Assembly (NCBI GenBank): GCA_026003195.1
Contig: BPGU01000001.1
Coordinates: 1,039,398 to 1,103,397 of the forward strand
Direction of reading: 5' to 3'
Source: Armatimonadota bacterium
GTDB taxonomy: Bacteria; Armatimonadota; HRBIN16
Length of the DNA: 64,000 nt
Shown here: positions 42,231 through 50,682 of the stretch, in pieces
Numbering within the stretch: the stretch's first letter is position 1
Layout of the letters: each line of letters opens with the position of its first letter
The notes under the pieces: generated by a model
What the model was told of the DNA's origin: nothing
The model's database searches: none
Seen by the model: the letters and a program-made list of their open reading frames with translations, nothing else
Translations under genes and position numbers: made by a program

Positions 42231-43304
42231 ATGCGCGTCTTGCATCTGGCACGTCCGGCAGCAGGTGGGGTACTGCGTTTTTTACAAAACGTGGTGCCAC
42301 GCCTGGAACGTAATGGGGTAGAGTGTGCCGTTGCCTGTCCTTCCTCCATGCATCCTTCGCTTCCTTCTGTACGCACTCTGCACTGGCAGATTTCTGACCG
42401 TCCGCAGATTCTGACTGACCTCCGGTGTGCTCGACAAACAAAGGGTTGGCAGAAAGAATATGACCTGCTCCACGCGCACGGATTGCGGGCAGCGGGAGTA
42501 CTTGCCCTGGCGTCGCCTCCTTGCTGGGTTTTCACCCTGCATAACCTCCCCCCCGAGCGACTGAAGCCCCCGACGTACTGGTTGTTAAGGCGCGTCGCTC
42601 ACTCGGCAAGGCGGATTCTGACCGTTTCGCAGGCGGTGCAGCAAGCGTGGCTGCATCACTTCCCCCAATCGGAGCCAAAGTGTGTAGTAGTGCCTGGTGG
42701 TGTAGATGTGGTCGCTATCCAGTCTTGCGAGGCAGACAGTCACAATGCTCGCAGGCGATGGAATCTGCCGGAAGGCGCTCCCGTCGCGCTGTGCGTTGCG
42801 CGGTTGATGGAGGATAAAGGAGTGGATGTGTTGTTGAGGGCGCTGGCACATACTCCTGACTGGTTCGCACTGATTGTGGGCGACGGTCCCCAGCGTGAGA
42901 CTCTTGTCCGTCTCGTGGCAGACCTGGGGATAGGGGAGCGAGTGCGCTTCACCGGCTATCTACCCGCTTTGGATGAAGCATGGTGCGCGTGCGACATAGC
43001 CGTCGTGCCTTCACGTCGAGAGGGGTTGGGCTTGTTCGCGCTAGAGGCAATGGCAGCGGAAAAGCCGGTCATCGCCTCGAGCGCGGGCGGGCTGGCGGAG
43101 GTGGTGTTGCCCGGCGAAACAGGCTGGCTGGTTCCTCCAGGCGATCCTCTTGCGCTTGCGAACGCTCTGCGAGAGGCTCTTGCCCTGCGCGAACGCTGGC
43201 AGGATGTGGGAAGGCGAGGCAGGGAGTATGTCTCCCAGCACTTCACGTGGGAACACACCACGCAGCGGCTCCTGGATGTCTATCGCCGATTCAGCAGTAT
43301 ATAA
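42231..43304 (+). CDS. Glycosyltransferase, GT4 family
   Basis: A 357-residue GT-B glycosyltransferase without signal or membrane helix. Hallmarks: LARPAAGGVLRFLQNVVPRL at the N-terminal acceptor side, HAHGLRAAG, VPGGVDV, VARLMEDKGVDVLLRAL and the EX7E block in REGLGLFALEAMAAEKPVIAS. It begins 6 bases after cdaR and is probably cotranscribed with it, which links it to envelope glycan synthesis controlled alongside c-di-AMP. Its 3' end overlaps the convergent NUDIX gene by 25 bases. Confidence 0.9.
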   Translation: MRVLHLARPAAGGVLRFLQNVVPRLERNGVECAVACPSSMHPSLPSVRTLHWQISDRPQILTDLRCARQTKGWQKEYDLLHAHGLRAAGVLALASPPCWVFTLHNLPPERLKPPTYWLLRRVAHSARRILTVSQAVQQAWLHHFPQSEPKCVVVPGGVDVVAIQSCEADSHNARRRWNLPEGAPVALCVARLMEDKGVDVLLRALAHTPDWFALIVGDGPQRETLVRLVADLGIGERVRFTGYLPALDEAWCACDIAVVPSRREGLGLFALEAMAAEKPVIASSAGGLAEVVLPGETGWLVPPGDPLALANALREALALRERWQDVGRRGREYVSQHFTWEHTTQRLLDVYRRFSSI

Positions 43305-43816
43305 TGCGTCACCAGCAGAGCGGCGATGGTTTTGGCATCCCGGATCTCCCCAGACAACACCATATCTACCGCACGCGACAGAGGTACGGGCACCACTTCT
43401 ACGTTTTCGTCCTCTTCCGTACGCTGAACGGTTTTTTCCAAACCCTGTGCCAGAAACACATGCAGTATCTCCTGCGAGTAACCCGGAGCCAGGTACTGGC
43501 TGAATAGCTGGCGCAGAGCACCGGCGCGATAGCCTGTCTCTTCTTCCAGTTCGCGAGCGGCGCATACCTCCGGCGGCTCATCGGGTTCCAGCGTGCCTGC
43601 GGGCACCTCCAGCAGCTCCTCGTTCACCGCCAGTCGGAACTGCCGAATCATCAGGACGGTCTCCTTATCCAACAGGGGCACAATAGCGACCGCTCCGCGA
43701 TGTTCCACGATCTCTCGCTGTGAGGTCTTGCCGTTGGGCAGGCGAACGGTATCTACCCGCAGGTTTACCACCCGTCCCTCGTACACTCTCTCTGAACGGA
43801 GAACCTCTTCCCGCAC
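43280..43816 (-). CDS. NUDIX hydrolase (ADP-ribose pyrophosphatase type)
   Basis: A 178-residue enzyme, probably hydrolysing ADP-ribose to AMP and ribose-5-phosphate. The Nudix box is intact: GTLEPDEPPEVCAARELEEETGY, carrying the R-E-x-x-E-E-x-G core, preceded by IRQFRLAVNEELLEVPAG as in NudF-type enzymes. It starts 4 bases after the DUF3866 stop, so they form a pair, a combination also seen in Firmicutes. The C-terminal end overlaps the convergent GT4 gene. Confidence 0.93.
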   Translation of the reverse strand: MREEVLRSERVYEGRVVNLRVDTVRLPNGKTSQREIVEHRGAVAIVPLLDKETVLMIRQFRLAVNEELLEVPAGTLEPDEPPEVCAARELEEETGYRAGALRQLFSQYLAPGYSQEILHVFLAQGLEKTVQRTEEDENVEVVPVPLSRAVDMVLSGEIRDAKTIAALLVTHYILLNRR

Positions 43817-43820
43817 CTTT

Positions 43821-44924
43821 TCACCCCACCTGTCTCATCGTTTCGGGCAGTCTCGCCAGTTCTGCAGCGTGTGCACCGGCGGCGGCAGCCGCAAGGAAGA
43901 ACTCGCGGTCCTCCAGCACAGTACGTCCCATGCTGGTGACGTGGATACGGTGTTTTCGCAATACCTCCAGCCCCGCCGAGCCGTCTAGCACCCGGATCAG
44001 GTGCTTCGCAGCGATGCCGTGCTCTTCTAATTGCCCCAGCACCTCCCAGAGACGAGGAGGGTTCAGCTCCGGCACAGGTACATGACAGCGTACCAGAGTC
44101 ACCTTGCTCAGTACAGTGAGCGTGTGATGGCTCACTCGGTAATGGCGTGGGCGTGGGTCGGCAAAGCTCATGCGCAGACAGGCAATAGGTACTCCGCCCA
44201 GTGAGGTCGCAGCGTTCAGTGCAATCCCCTGGTCAATGCCAGAAAAGCCGAAGGTGGTCGCCGTGCCTGTGTTGCCCACGCCCTGGGAGACGATAGCTAC
44301 GTCTGCTCCCATCACATGCCGTGCCGCCAGCAGCCCACTGTAGACGTTCACCGCCTCTAGGTCCCCGCCGTATGCCTGTCCCACGGTGACGACGCCGTGT
44401 ATCAGCCCCGCCTCGCTCAGCGTGGGAACCAGATGACTGACCCCCAGCGCCAGAGACGCCGAGTCCGTCATCACGTACACCACGCGACATCTTCCCCCTG
44501 TGTAATGGTGCAGGGCAGCGGCGACCGGCGCAATCTGGCTATGCAGCCCACAACACACCACAGGCATCCCATCCAGCGAGGCGGCTTTCTGCATGACCTC
44601 GTGATGAGGTGAAGCCGGTTCTTCCACAGCCAGCACGGTGTGTTGCATGGGAGTGTAGCGCAGACGGACGATGTGCCCGTCCATCGGGGTAGGTTCCAGC
44701 GGGCGGGTCAGGTTGTGAATCACAAAGTCGTATCCGCCGGAACCGAGGTCCAGTTCGGTAGCGGTGGTATTCAACACCACAGCATCGCCGACTTCGGCAA
44801 CGCCGGTCAGGTTGATATGATTCAACGCCAGGCGGATTTCTTCGCCGCTTTGTACGACCAGTTCCTGCACCCCGGCGCGTGTTTGACGCACCTCGGTGAC
44901 TGTACCGAACGCTTTGGAAATCAT
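43821..44924 (-). CDS. DUF3866 family protein
   Basis: A 367-residue cytoplasmic protein of DUF3866, uncharacterised. Visible features: a beta-rich N-terminus (GTVTEVRQTRAGVQELVV), then repeated alpha/beta blocks with LVPTLSEAGLIHGVVTVGQAYGGDLEAVN and VSQGVGNTGTATTFGFSGIDQG. The gene is coupled to a NUDIX hydrolase, which suggests a nucleotide-sugar or ADP-ribose link. ATG 44924 follows GAGGAG. The promoter is at 44964-44992. Confidence 0.88.
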   Translation of the reverse strand: MISKAFGTVTEVRQTRAGVQELVVQSGEEIRLALNHINLTGVAEVGDAVVLNTTATELDLGSGGYDFVIHNLTRPLEPTPMDGHIVRLRYTPMQHTVLAVEEPASPHHEVMQKAASLDGMPVVCCGLHSQIAPVAAALHHYTGGRCRVVYVMTDSASLALGVSHLVPTLSEAGLIHGVVTVGQAYGGDLEAVNVYSGLLAARHVMGADVAIVSQGVGNTGTATTFGFSGIDQGIALNAATSLGGVPIACLRMSFADPRPRHYRVSHHTLTVLSKVTLVRCHVPVPELNPPRLWEVLGQLEEHGIAAKHLIRVLDGSAGLEVLRKHRIHVTSMGRTVLEDREFFLAAAAAGAHAAELARLPETMRQVG

Positions 44925-44963
44925 TGGCTCCTCACTCCTCGCTCCCACTTTGGGACGCGCCCC

Positions 44964-44992
44964 ATTATAGCAACTTTCGGGAAGCGAGGCAA
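44964..44992 (-). promoter_or_regulatory. Promoter of the DUF3866-NUDIX pair
   Basis: Minus strand TTGCCT (44992-44987), 17 bases, TATAAT (44969-44964). Confidence 0.72.
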
Positions 44993-45097
44993 GATCATCC
45001 ATGCTTTTGCAACAATTCGCCAGGAGGCGTCGGCGCAAAGGGGACGGAAACCGTCTGGCGCAGGCGGGCATCTTCGGCGGGGTTCCTTGTGAAACGC

Positions 45098-45123
45098 GAG
45101 GGTCACGACAGAGCGTGACCCTC
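45098..45123. repeat. Hairpin element, member of the 3'-end palindrome family
   Basis: GAGGGTCACG (45098-45107) / CGTGACCCTC (45114-45123), perfect 10-bp stem with a 6-base loop, 8 bases beyond the stop of the Gfo/Idh gene. The minus strand begins GGAGGGTCACGCTCTGTC, matching the start of the elements at 4697 and 20626. Confidence 0.65.
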
Positions 45124-45131
45124 CACACTGG

Positions 45132-46205
45132 CTATGCCGGATACTCTTTGCGGTTCTCCAGCATGGAAAGGAGCACTGGTTTATCCGGCAGCACCTTAGA
45201 AAGTTCCTCTAGCTCGGGTGGTCCGTCGGGGAGGGGAAGGGCAACTTGCCCGCGTTCTACCACCGAACGCACCATTGCCATCATGATTTCGAAGCCTTTG
45301 TAGGCGTCCTCGCCATTGCAGGGGTGCACCGCGCTGTCGTCGTCCAGCCAGCGTGCCATGTCCTCGATGTAGGGGGGCATGTCGAGGTTGTAGTCCATCG
45401 TGCCGGGTCCCTGCATCAAGCCCTCTCTGGTCACAGCACGCCAGCCTCCGCCCGTCAGCACCTCGGCGAATCCCTCTGTGCCCTGTGCGCCGATTCGCGC
45501 CTTGCGCCACCAGTAGTCTACTTCGGGCACATCGGGTGCGCCTGCGCCACACTCCACGATGCCGCGCACGCCGTTGGCAAAGTGGATGACGCCGGCGATG
45601 TAGTCGGGTGAGGGATGGTTGTCGGAAAGCTTGCCGCGCCCGCTTGCCTGCGCCATCACCCATTCCGCCTCGGCGTTGTCGTTGTACCAGCGCATGTAGT
45701 CGATGAGGTGCGTCATCATGTGCAGCATCCAGCCGGTGGCGTGCCCGTACACGGTATGCACCCGCCCGATGGCGCCGCTGGCGATAATCTGCTTCACCTT
45801 CTGGTAATGCGCGCCGTAGCGGTGCTGGTGACTGACTACCGTTTTGACGCCTGCCTGCCGTACCAGTTCCATAATCTGGCGTGCCTCGCGCAGGCTGAGT
45901 GCCATCGGCTTCTCGTAGGCGATGAGCTGGACACCCGCCTCTACCGCCAGCTGGATCATCGAGTAGCGGATATTGGGCATGGTGGTAAGGCAGAACACGT
46001 CGGGCTTCGTTTTTGCCAGCAGGTCTGCCGCGTCGGTGCTGGTCATCGGGTTGCCCAGCTGCGCGGCGGCAGATTGCAACCTGGTGGTGTCGATGTCGCA
46101 GATGCCCACCACCTCAAAGCGCGGGTTGGCGTGGAAGGTGGTAGCATGGTGCATCCCGCGCTTGCCCATGCCTACCACAACTACCTTGTACACTGGATGG
46201 CTCAT
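45132..46205 (-). CDS. Gfo/Idh/MocA-family oxidoreductase
   Basis: A 357-residue NAD(P)-dependent sugar or cyclitol dehydrogenase. The N-terminal Rossmann fold has VVVVGMGKRGMHHA and GICDID; the conserved AYEKPMAL carries the E-K-P motif with catalytic Lys. The C-terminal alpha/beta domain has MMTHLIDYMRWY. ATG 46205 is used with an AGGTGAG site; GTG 46214 is an alternative. The DegT aminotransferase is 9 bases upstream on the same strand; together they could make an amino sugar (oxidation then transamination), but substrates are unknown. Confidence 0.9.
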   Translation of the reverse strand: MSHPVYKVVVVGMGKRGMHHATTFHANPRFEVVGICDIDTTRLQSAAAQLGNPMTSTDAADLLAKTKPDVFCLTTMPNIRYSMIQLAVEAGVQLIAYEKPMALSLREARQIMELVRQAGVKTVVSHQHRYGAHYQKVKQIIASGAIGRVHTVYGHATGWMLHMMTHLIDYMRWYNDNAEAEWVMAQASGRGKLSDNHPSPDYIAGVIHFANGVRGIVECGAGAPDVPEVDYWWRKARIGAQGTEGFAEVLTGGGWRAVTREGLMQGPGTMDYNLDMPPYIEDMARWLDDDSAVHPCNGEDAYKGFEIMMAMVRSVVERGQVALPLPDGPPELEELSKVLPDKPVLLSMLENRKEYPA

Positions 46206-46214
46206 AGCACTCAC

Positions 46215-47333
46215 CTACGGGTTTGCCTGACACCACTCGAGCACCTTCTCGATGGTGTAGTCAATCTCTTCCTGATACAGTTCGGGGAACATCGGCAGGG
46301 AGACGCAGTTCGCCGCGTTCCACTCGCTGTTGGGCACTCCGCCAACGATTTGCGCCTCTTTGCCCCACGGGTAGCCCTCCTGCTGGTGGATGGCGATGGG
46401 GTAGTGGCACTTGGCGTCGATACCGTTCTTGTTCAGGAAGTGAAGCAGGTCATCACGCTTGCCATTGGTGGTTTCCACCACGTACAGGTGGTACACGTGG
46501 CGGTATCCGGGCAGCTCATAAGGCAGCTTCAACGAGGTATCTTTGAGCGCGCTGGTGTACATCTGCGCGATTTCGCGCCTTCGGTCGTTCCACTCATGGA
46601 TATACTTCAGCTTCACGCTGAGGATACCTGCGTGCAGGTCATCCAGACGGCTGTTGAAGCCGAAACTGTGCACCGACCGCTTGAGCGAGCCGTGGTTGCG
46701 CAGTCGCTTTACACCGACGGCGACATCCTCACGATTGGTGACAACCGCGCCCGCATCGCCCGGGGTACCCAGGTTCTTATGGGCGATGAAGCTGATCGCC
46801 ACCGCGTCGGACAGTTCGCCTACTTTGAAGGTGTCGCCATGTGCATCTATCGCCTGAGCACAGTCCTCGATGACCGCCAGCCCATGTTTGCGGGCTATCT
46901 GGGCGATTTTGTCCATCTCCGCGCACTGACCGTACAGATGCACGGGGATAATCGCCTTGGTGCGCGGGGTGATAGCCGCTTCGATTTTGGTGACGTCGAT
47001 ATTGTTGGTCTTCGGTTCGGTGTCCACAAACACTGCCTTTGCGCCTGCAATCCAGATGGCTTCAGCGGTGGCGAAGAAGGTGTTGGTGACGGTAATCACC
47101 TCGTCACCCGGGCCGATGCCCAGCGCCATTAGCGCGAGCCATATCGCGTCGGTGCCCGAGTTGACGCCGACAGCGTACTTCATGCCGAAGAACTGGGCGA
47201 GCTCGTGCTCGAATCGCTCCAGAGTGGGGCCCGTAATGTAGGAACCTGTCTCCAGCACGTCTACAATCGCTTTATCGATCTCCGCCTTCAGGTTGTGATA
47301 CTGGCGGACATGACCGTAGAACCCGACTTGCAT
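46215..47333 (-). CDS. DegT/DnrJ/EryC1/StrS-type sugar aminotransferase
   Basis: A 372-residue PLP enzyme, fold type I. N-terminal YITGPTLERFEHELAQFFG and VGVNSGTDAIWLAL bind PLP phosphate; EDCAQAIDAHGD holds the Asp facing the pyridine; the Schiff-base Lys is in SFIAHKNLGTPGDAG. Family members aminate keto-sugar nucleotides for surface glycans. A strong AGGAGG site precedes the ATG, with a direct repeat CGTAACCT (plus strand 47334-47351) behind it. It is upstream of the Gfo/Idh gene. Confidence 0.93.
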   Translation of the reverse strand: MQVGFYGHVRQYHNLKAEIDKAIVDVLETGSYITGPTLERFEHELAQFFGMKYAVGVNSGTDAIWLALMALGIGPGDEVITVTNTFFATAEAIWIAGAKAVFVDTEPKTNNIDVTKIEAAITPRTKAIIPVHLYGQCAEMDKIAQIARKHGLAVIEDCAQAIDAHGDTFKVGELSDAVAISFIAHKNLGTPGDAGAVVTNREDVAVGVKRLRNHGSLKRSVHSFGFNSRLDDLHAGILSVKLKYIHEWNDRRREIAQMYTSALKDTSLKLPYELPGYRHVYHLYVVETTNGKRDDLLHFLNKNGIDAKCHYPIAIHQQEGYPWGKEAQIVGGVPNSEWNAANCVSLPMFPELYQEEIDYTIEKVLEWCQANP

Positions 47334-47500
47334 CGTAACCTCGTAACCTCCTGTGCACGCAAGGGTATGGAACTCCCCAACTACCGTACTGGCAGGCTCG
47401 GAAGGACTACCAGTAATCTCGTAGGGAAAGTAGCTTTCGACGTGACTTGCGGAGTCTCCTACCCGTTTGGGACAACTACCGGAATACTCTCTCGACCGTA
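47334..47500. other. Intergenic stretch without a recognised element
   Basis: 167 bases between birA and the aminotransferase. It contains a tandem CGTAACCT repeat next to the ribosome site and several short GGTAGT-type repeats on the minus strand that could pair, but no promoter boxes, no terminator with T-run and no riboswitch class that I can name. Confidence 0.4.
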
Positions 47501-48259
47501 TCAGTCAGTTGCCTGATGGTCAGGATGGTACTGCCCATGCACTGGTTCCGCAGAAGCTACCGCTACTTGTTGCCCCTCCACCTCTACCAGCAATTCGCCA
47601 GTATCGGATACTCCCTGAGCGACACCGATGGCGCCGGAAGGCAGACGGTAAACATATCCCGCTGTGACATCGTGCTGGCGCCATTCCCTCAGCACAGCGG
47701 GCAGGCCATCGTGCCGCCAGATGTCCATCCATCGATCCGTGTGGCGCAAGAGGCTTTGCGCCAGAGGCTCTACCGACAACGCGATGCCTGTTTCGACCCG
47801 CACAGAAGTCGCCTTGCCGCGTATCTCTTCGGGGAAATCGCGCTGCAGCAGGTTGATTCCCACTCCTGCCAGCGCCCAGGGCTGCTGCAGGGCATCGAAG
47901 GCGGTTTCTATCAAGATACCTGCCAGCTTGCGCCTGCTGACCAGCACATCGTTGCTCCACTTGAACTGTACCTCCAGTCCCGCCTGTTCACGAAGGGCAT
48001 CCGCCACAGCCAGCGCGAGCACGAACGCCAGCTGCCCCGCCCGAGCCGATTCCTCGGCTTGAAGGCGCAGTAACAGGGTCATCAGCAGGCTTTCGCCCCG
48101 CGTATCCAGCCAGCGGTTGCCATGTCGTCCGCGTCCCGCCGTCTGGTGTTCAGCGACCACCGCACGTATCTGCACCGGTGGGCTTTGCAGTATCTCCCGC
48201 GCCAGATCCTGCGTAGACGGCACGGTGCCACAGTATACTATCAACCCCAGCTCGCTCAT
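47501..48259 (-). CDS. birA: Biotin-[acetyl-CoA-carboxylase] ligase BirA, no HTH
   Basis: A 252-residue ligase that attaches biotin to the carboxyl-carrier protein. Motifs: STQDLA, the biotinyl-AMP loop TAGRGRHGNRW, and KWSNDVLVSRRKLAGILIE with the catalytic Lys. It lacks the N-terminal winged helix of E. coli BirA, so it is a group I, non-regulatory enzyme. ATG 48259. The aminotransferase gene follows 167 bases later on the same strand. Confidence 0.94.
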   Translation of the reverse strand: MSELGLIVYCGTVPSTQDLAREILQSPPVQIRAVVAEHQTAGRGRHGNRWLDTRGESLLMTLLLRLQAEESARAGQLAFVLALAVADALREQAGLEVQFKWSNDVLVSRRKLAGILIETAFDALQQPWALAGVGINLLQRDFPEEIRGKATSVRVETGIALSVEPLAQSLLRHTDRWMDIWRHDGLPAVLREWRQHDVTAGYVYRLPSGAIGVAQGVSDTGELLVEVEGQQVAVASAEPVHGQYHPDHQATD

Positions 48260-48387
48260 AGTGTAGAGGAGCTTCGTGCCATCAGCCGAACATCCTGCAA
48301 GGGTAAGGGAAGGAGACGGAAAGGGATGTTGAGAATATTTATATCGGTTTATCCAAAATTTCGCCCATCAGGAAGGAGGGTTCTGCA

Positions 48388-49496
48388 ATGAGTACCACCG
48401 TGTGGAGGCGGATATGCCTGTTGTGCTCCATGCCGCTACTGGCGATGGTAGCGGTGCAGGTAGCACGTTCGCAGGCGGCGAAGCAGACGAAACCCGCGGC
48501 AAAACCGCTTCGGTGTGCGTGCAGTGTCACAAGACGGTGACCCCGCAAATCGTGACCGACTGGTCGCTCAGCCAGCATAGCAAGAACGAGGTGGATTGCT
48601 CGGATTGTCATGGCAGCGAGCACAAATCCGCCTTCGACGTAGCCAAAGCCAAAATCCCCACACCGGAAACCTGCGCCACTTGCCACGAGCAACAGGTAGA
48701 GCAGTTCAAGAAGGGCAAACATGCCCACGCCAGGGCGGCGATGAAAGCCATGTCTACGGCACACTGGCAGCCCATGGCGCTGATGGAGGGCATGAAGGGA
48801 TGTGGAGGATGCCACAAGATTGGCTTGAAGAGCGAGGCAGACATCCGTGAGATGAAGAAGGCAGGGGATGTGATCTTCGGGCTGGCTTCGTGCGATGCCT
48901 GCCATACCCGCCACCTGTTCTCGAAAGAGGAGGCGCGTCAACCGCAAGCATGTCAGACCTGTCACATGGGCTTCGACCACCCGCAATGGGAGATGTATTC
49001 CGCATCCAAACATGGCGTGCGCTACCTGCTAAAGCAGAACAAGACACTGCCAGCCAGCGCTGCTGCGCCCACCTGTCAGAGGTGCCACATGCAGGATAGC
49101 AATCACGAGGTGCGTACCGCCTGGGGCTTCCTTGCCGTGCGACTGCCATTACCTGAAGACAAAGGGTGGGCGGCAGACAGGGTAACTATCTTGCAGGCGC
49201 TGGGCGTATTAGACCCCGAGGGGAAGCCGACTGCGCTGGTAGACGTAGTGAAAGCAGCGGACGTGGCGCGGTTAACCCAGGAGGATTGGCAGAAAGAACG
49301 TGACAAGATGCTCAAAACCTGCACACGGTGCCACTCTCGCACGTTTGCCAGAGGCGAGTTGGAGAAAGGCGACAAGATGATTCGGGAAGCAGACCGCCTG
49401 ATGGCAGAGGCTATCCGTGTCGTGGCGGGGCTGTACCAAGACGGCATCTTGAAGAAGCCTGAAAACTACCCCCACGCCTTCCCGATTTTGGGGTGA
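48388..49496 (+). pseudogene. Octaheme cytochrome c resembling hydroxylamine oxidoreductase, frameshifted
   Basis: ATG 48388, after AAGGAGGG, encodes a signal peptide (WRRICLLCSMPLLAMVAVQVA) and the linker AKQTKPAAK. That frame then stops, while a second frame takes over at AAAA (48501-48504) and gives TASVCVQCHKTV. One missing A explains it. The body contains eight CxxCH sites (CVQCH, CSDCH, CATCH, CGGCH, CDACH, CQTCH, CQRCH, CTRCH) and FDHPQWEMYSASKHGVR and TAWGFLAVRLPLP, which recall octaheme HAO. The protein ends at YPHAFPILG, roughly where HAO continues for another 100 or so residues that include the haem-crosslinking Tyr. So either a short epsilonHao-like reductase or a decayed gene. 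Confidence 0.75.
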
Positions 49497-49565
49497 GATG
49501 AAGCCCTCTGGAGAACGAAGCAGGTATAATCTATGTATCAGGAATCTTTCAAAAGGGGTTGAGGA

Positions 49566-49952
49566 ATGCAATTTATCGAGCAGCTGAAGTTTAACGAACA
49601 GGGCTTGATCCCCGCCATCGTGCAGGATTCGGAAAACGGTGACGTGTTGATGATGGCGTGGATGAATCGAGAGGCTCTGCAGCGAACCATCGAGACGGGC
49701 AAAGCCACCTACTGGAGTCGCTCGCGCCAGAAGTTCTGGGTGAAAGGCGAAACGTCGGGGCATTTTCAGGAGGTTCAGGGCATTTACATAGATTGTGACG
49801 CGGACGTAGTGTTGCTGAAAGTGAAACAGACAGGGGCAGCGTGTCACGAGGGATACCGCAGCTGTTTCTTCCGGCAGGTAGACGCGGAGCGCGGCGATCT
49901 GAAAGTGGTGTTAGAGCGTCTCATCGACCCCGAAGAGGTCTACTCGAGTTAA
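49566..49952 (+). CDS. hisI: Phosphoribosyl-AMP cyclohydrolase
   Basis: A 128-residue enzyme for the third step of histidine synthesis, opening the PRAMP ring. Motifs: [36 protein letters not shown], and the metal-binding [11 protein letters not shown] and CHEGYRSCF. It is the HisI domain alone, without fused HisE. A TATAAT box (49525-49530) lacks a clear -35. The other his genes are not in the window. The next gene begins 1 base after its stop. Confidence 0.95.
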   Translation: MQFIEQLKFNEQGLIPAIVQDSENGDVLMMAWMNREALQRTIETGKATYWSRSRQKFWVKGETSGHFQEVQGIYIDCDADVVLLKVKQTGAACHEGYRSCFFRQVDAERGDLKVVLERLIDPEEVYSS

Positions 49953-49953
49953 G

Positions 49954-50682
49954 ATGGGCAATATCGCACAACGGGTATGGAAGCGGTACACCGGCGTGCC
50001 CGGTCTGCAGATTCGGGCGGTGTCGCGCTTTGAGGACCTGTCTCTGGAAGCAAAGCCCAGCGTGTATGAAGGTGTGGACATCGCACGTTGGAAGCAGATG
50101 GAGCAAGAGGTCCAGCGGCTGGTTGGGCAAGAGATACGAACCGATCTGGCAGTGTTACGCCCGAACCGGCTCTTTCTGGAAGAGCGTTCCGCCTTTGGCT
50201 GGTTTCGCAGCGTGTGTGATGGAAAGGTCTGGCAGGCGCAGCAACAGGGCAGCGCGGTCACCCAAACGCCGGCACCGCGATCGCTGTACCAGATGGCTGA
50301 AGCGCGCTACCATCGCTGGCTGGGGCTCGAAGAGCCCGGCATGACCGACGTACTGCGCTTGCTGGCTATCGGCTCGCCACGTCTGCGCCAGAAGCTGCTG
50401 AGCGCAAAGGAACAACCTGCCGACAGGACGAATTTCAAGATGTTAGTATGGTCAGAGCCTGTGACCTACGAAGGGATGAAAGGGCAGGGGACTATCACCT
50501 GCGTCGTCGACGTACCCACCGTCCTCATCCAGCGAGTAGAATATCGATACCATGTCGCTGTGAACAAGGAAGTCTGGATGAGCATTGTCATCGGTCAACG
50601 ATGGGATAACAGCCGGGTATCGAAGCCGCCCCCGTTGACCCGTTTTCGCTTGGAACAGGGGAGGGGAGCGACCAAGCGATGA
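49954..50682 (+). CDS. Hypothetical protein, LolA/DUF2092-like fold without signal peptide
   Basis: A 242-residue protein with no recognised family. The segment LAVLRPNRLFLEERSAFGWFRSVCDGKVWQA resembles the R-P-N-R...V-S-D-G-K pattern of DUF2092/LolA-type half-barrels, as does EYRYHVAVNKEVWMSIVIG near the end. Unlike the relative at 4766 it has no signal peptide; its N-terminus is basic and soluble. It starts 1 base after hisI and its end overlaps the ABC exporter as ATGA, so it is translationally coupled to that gene and may help in lipid or substrate handling. Confidence 0.6.
   Translation: MGNIAQRVWKRYTGVPGLQIRAVSRFEDLSLEAKPSVYEGVDIARWKQMEQEVQRLVGQEIRTDLAVLRPNRLFLEERSAFGWFRSVCDGKVWQAQQQGSAVTQTPAPRSLYQMAEARYHRWLGLEEPGMTDVLRLLAIGSPRLRQKLLSAKEQPADRTNFKMLVWSEPVTYEGMKGQGTITCVVDVPTVLIQRVEYRYHVAVNKEVWMSIVIGQRWDNSRVSKPPPLTRFRLEQGRGATKR

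Noticed and set aside
45615-47132. 505-codon plus-strand frame opposite the Gfo/Idh and DegT genes
   Set aside because: It runs antisense across two well-recognised enzymes and their junction; His/Val-rich composition marks it as a shadow.
47334-47500. Riboswitch upstream of the aminotransferase
   Set aside because: Some pairing is possible, but no conserved core of a known class could be identified.
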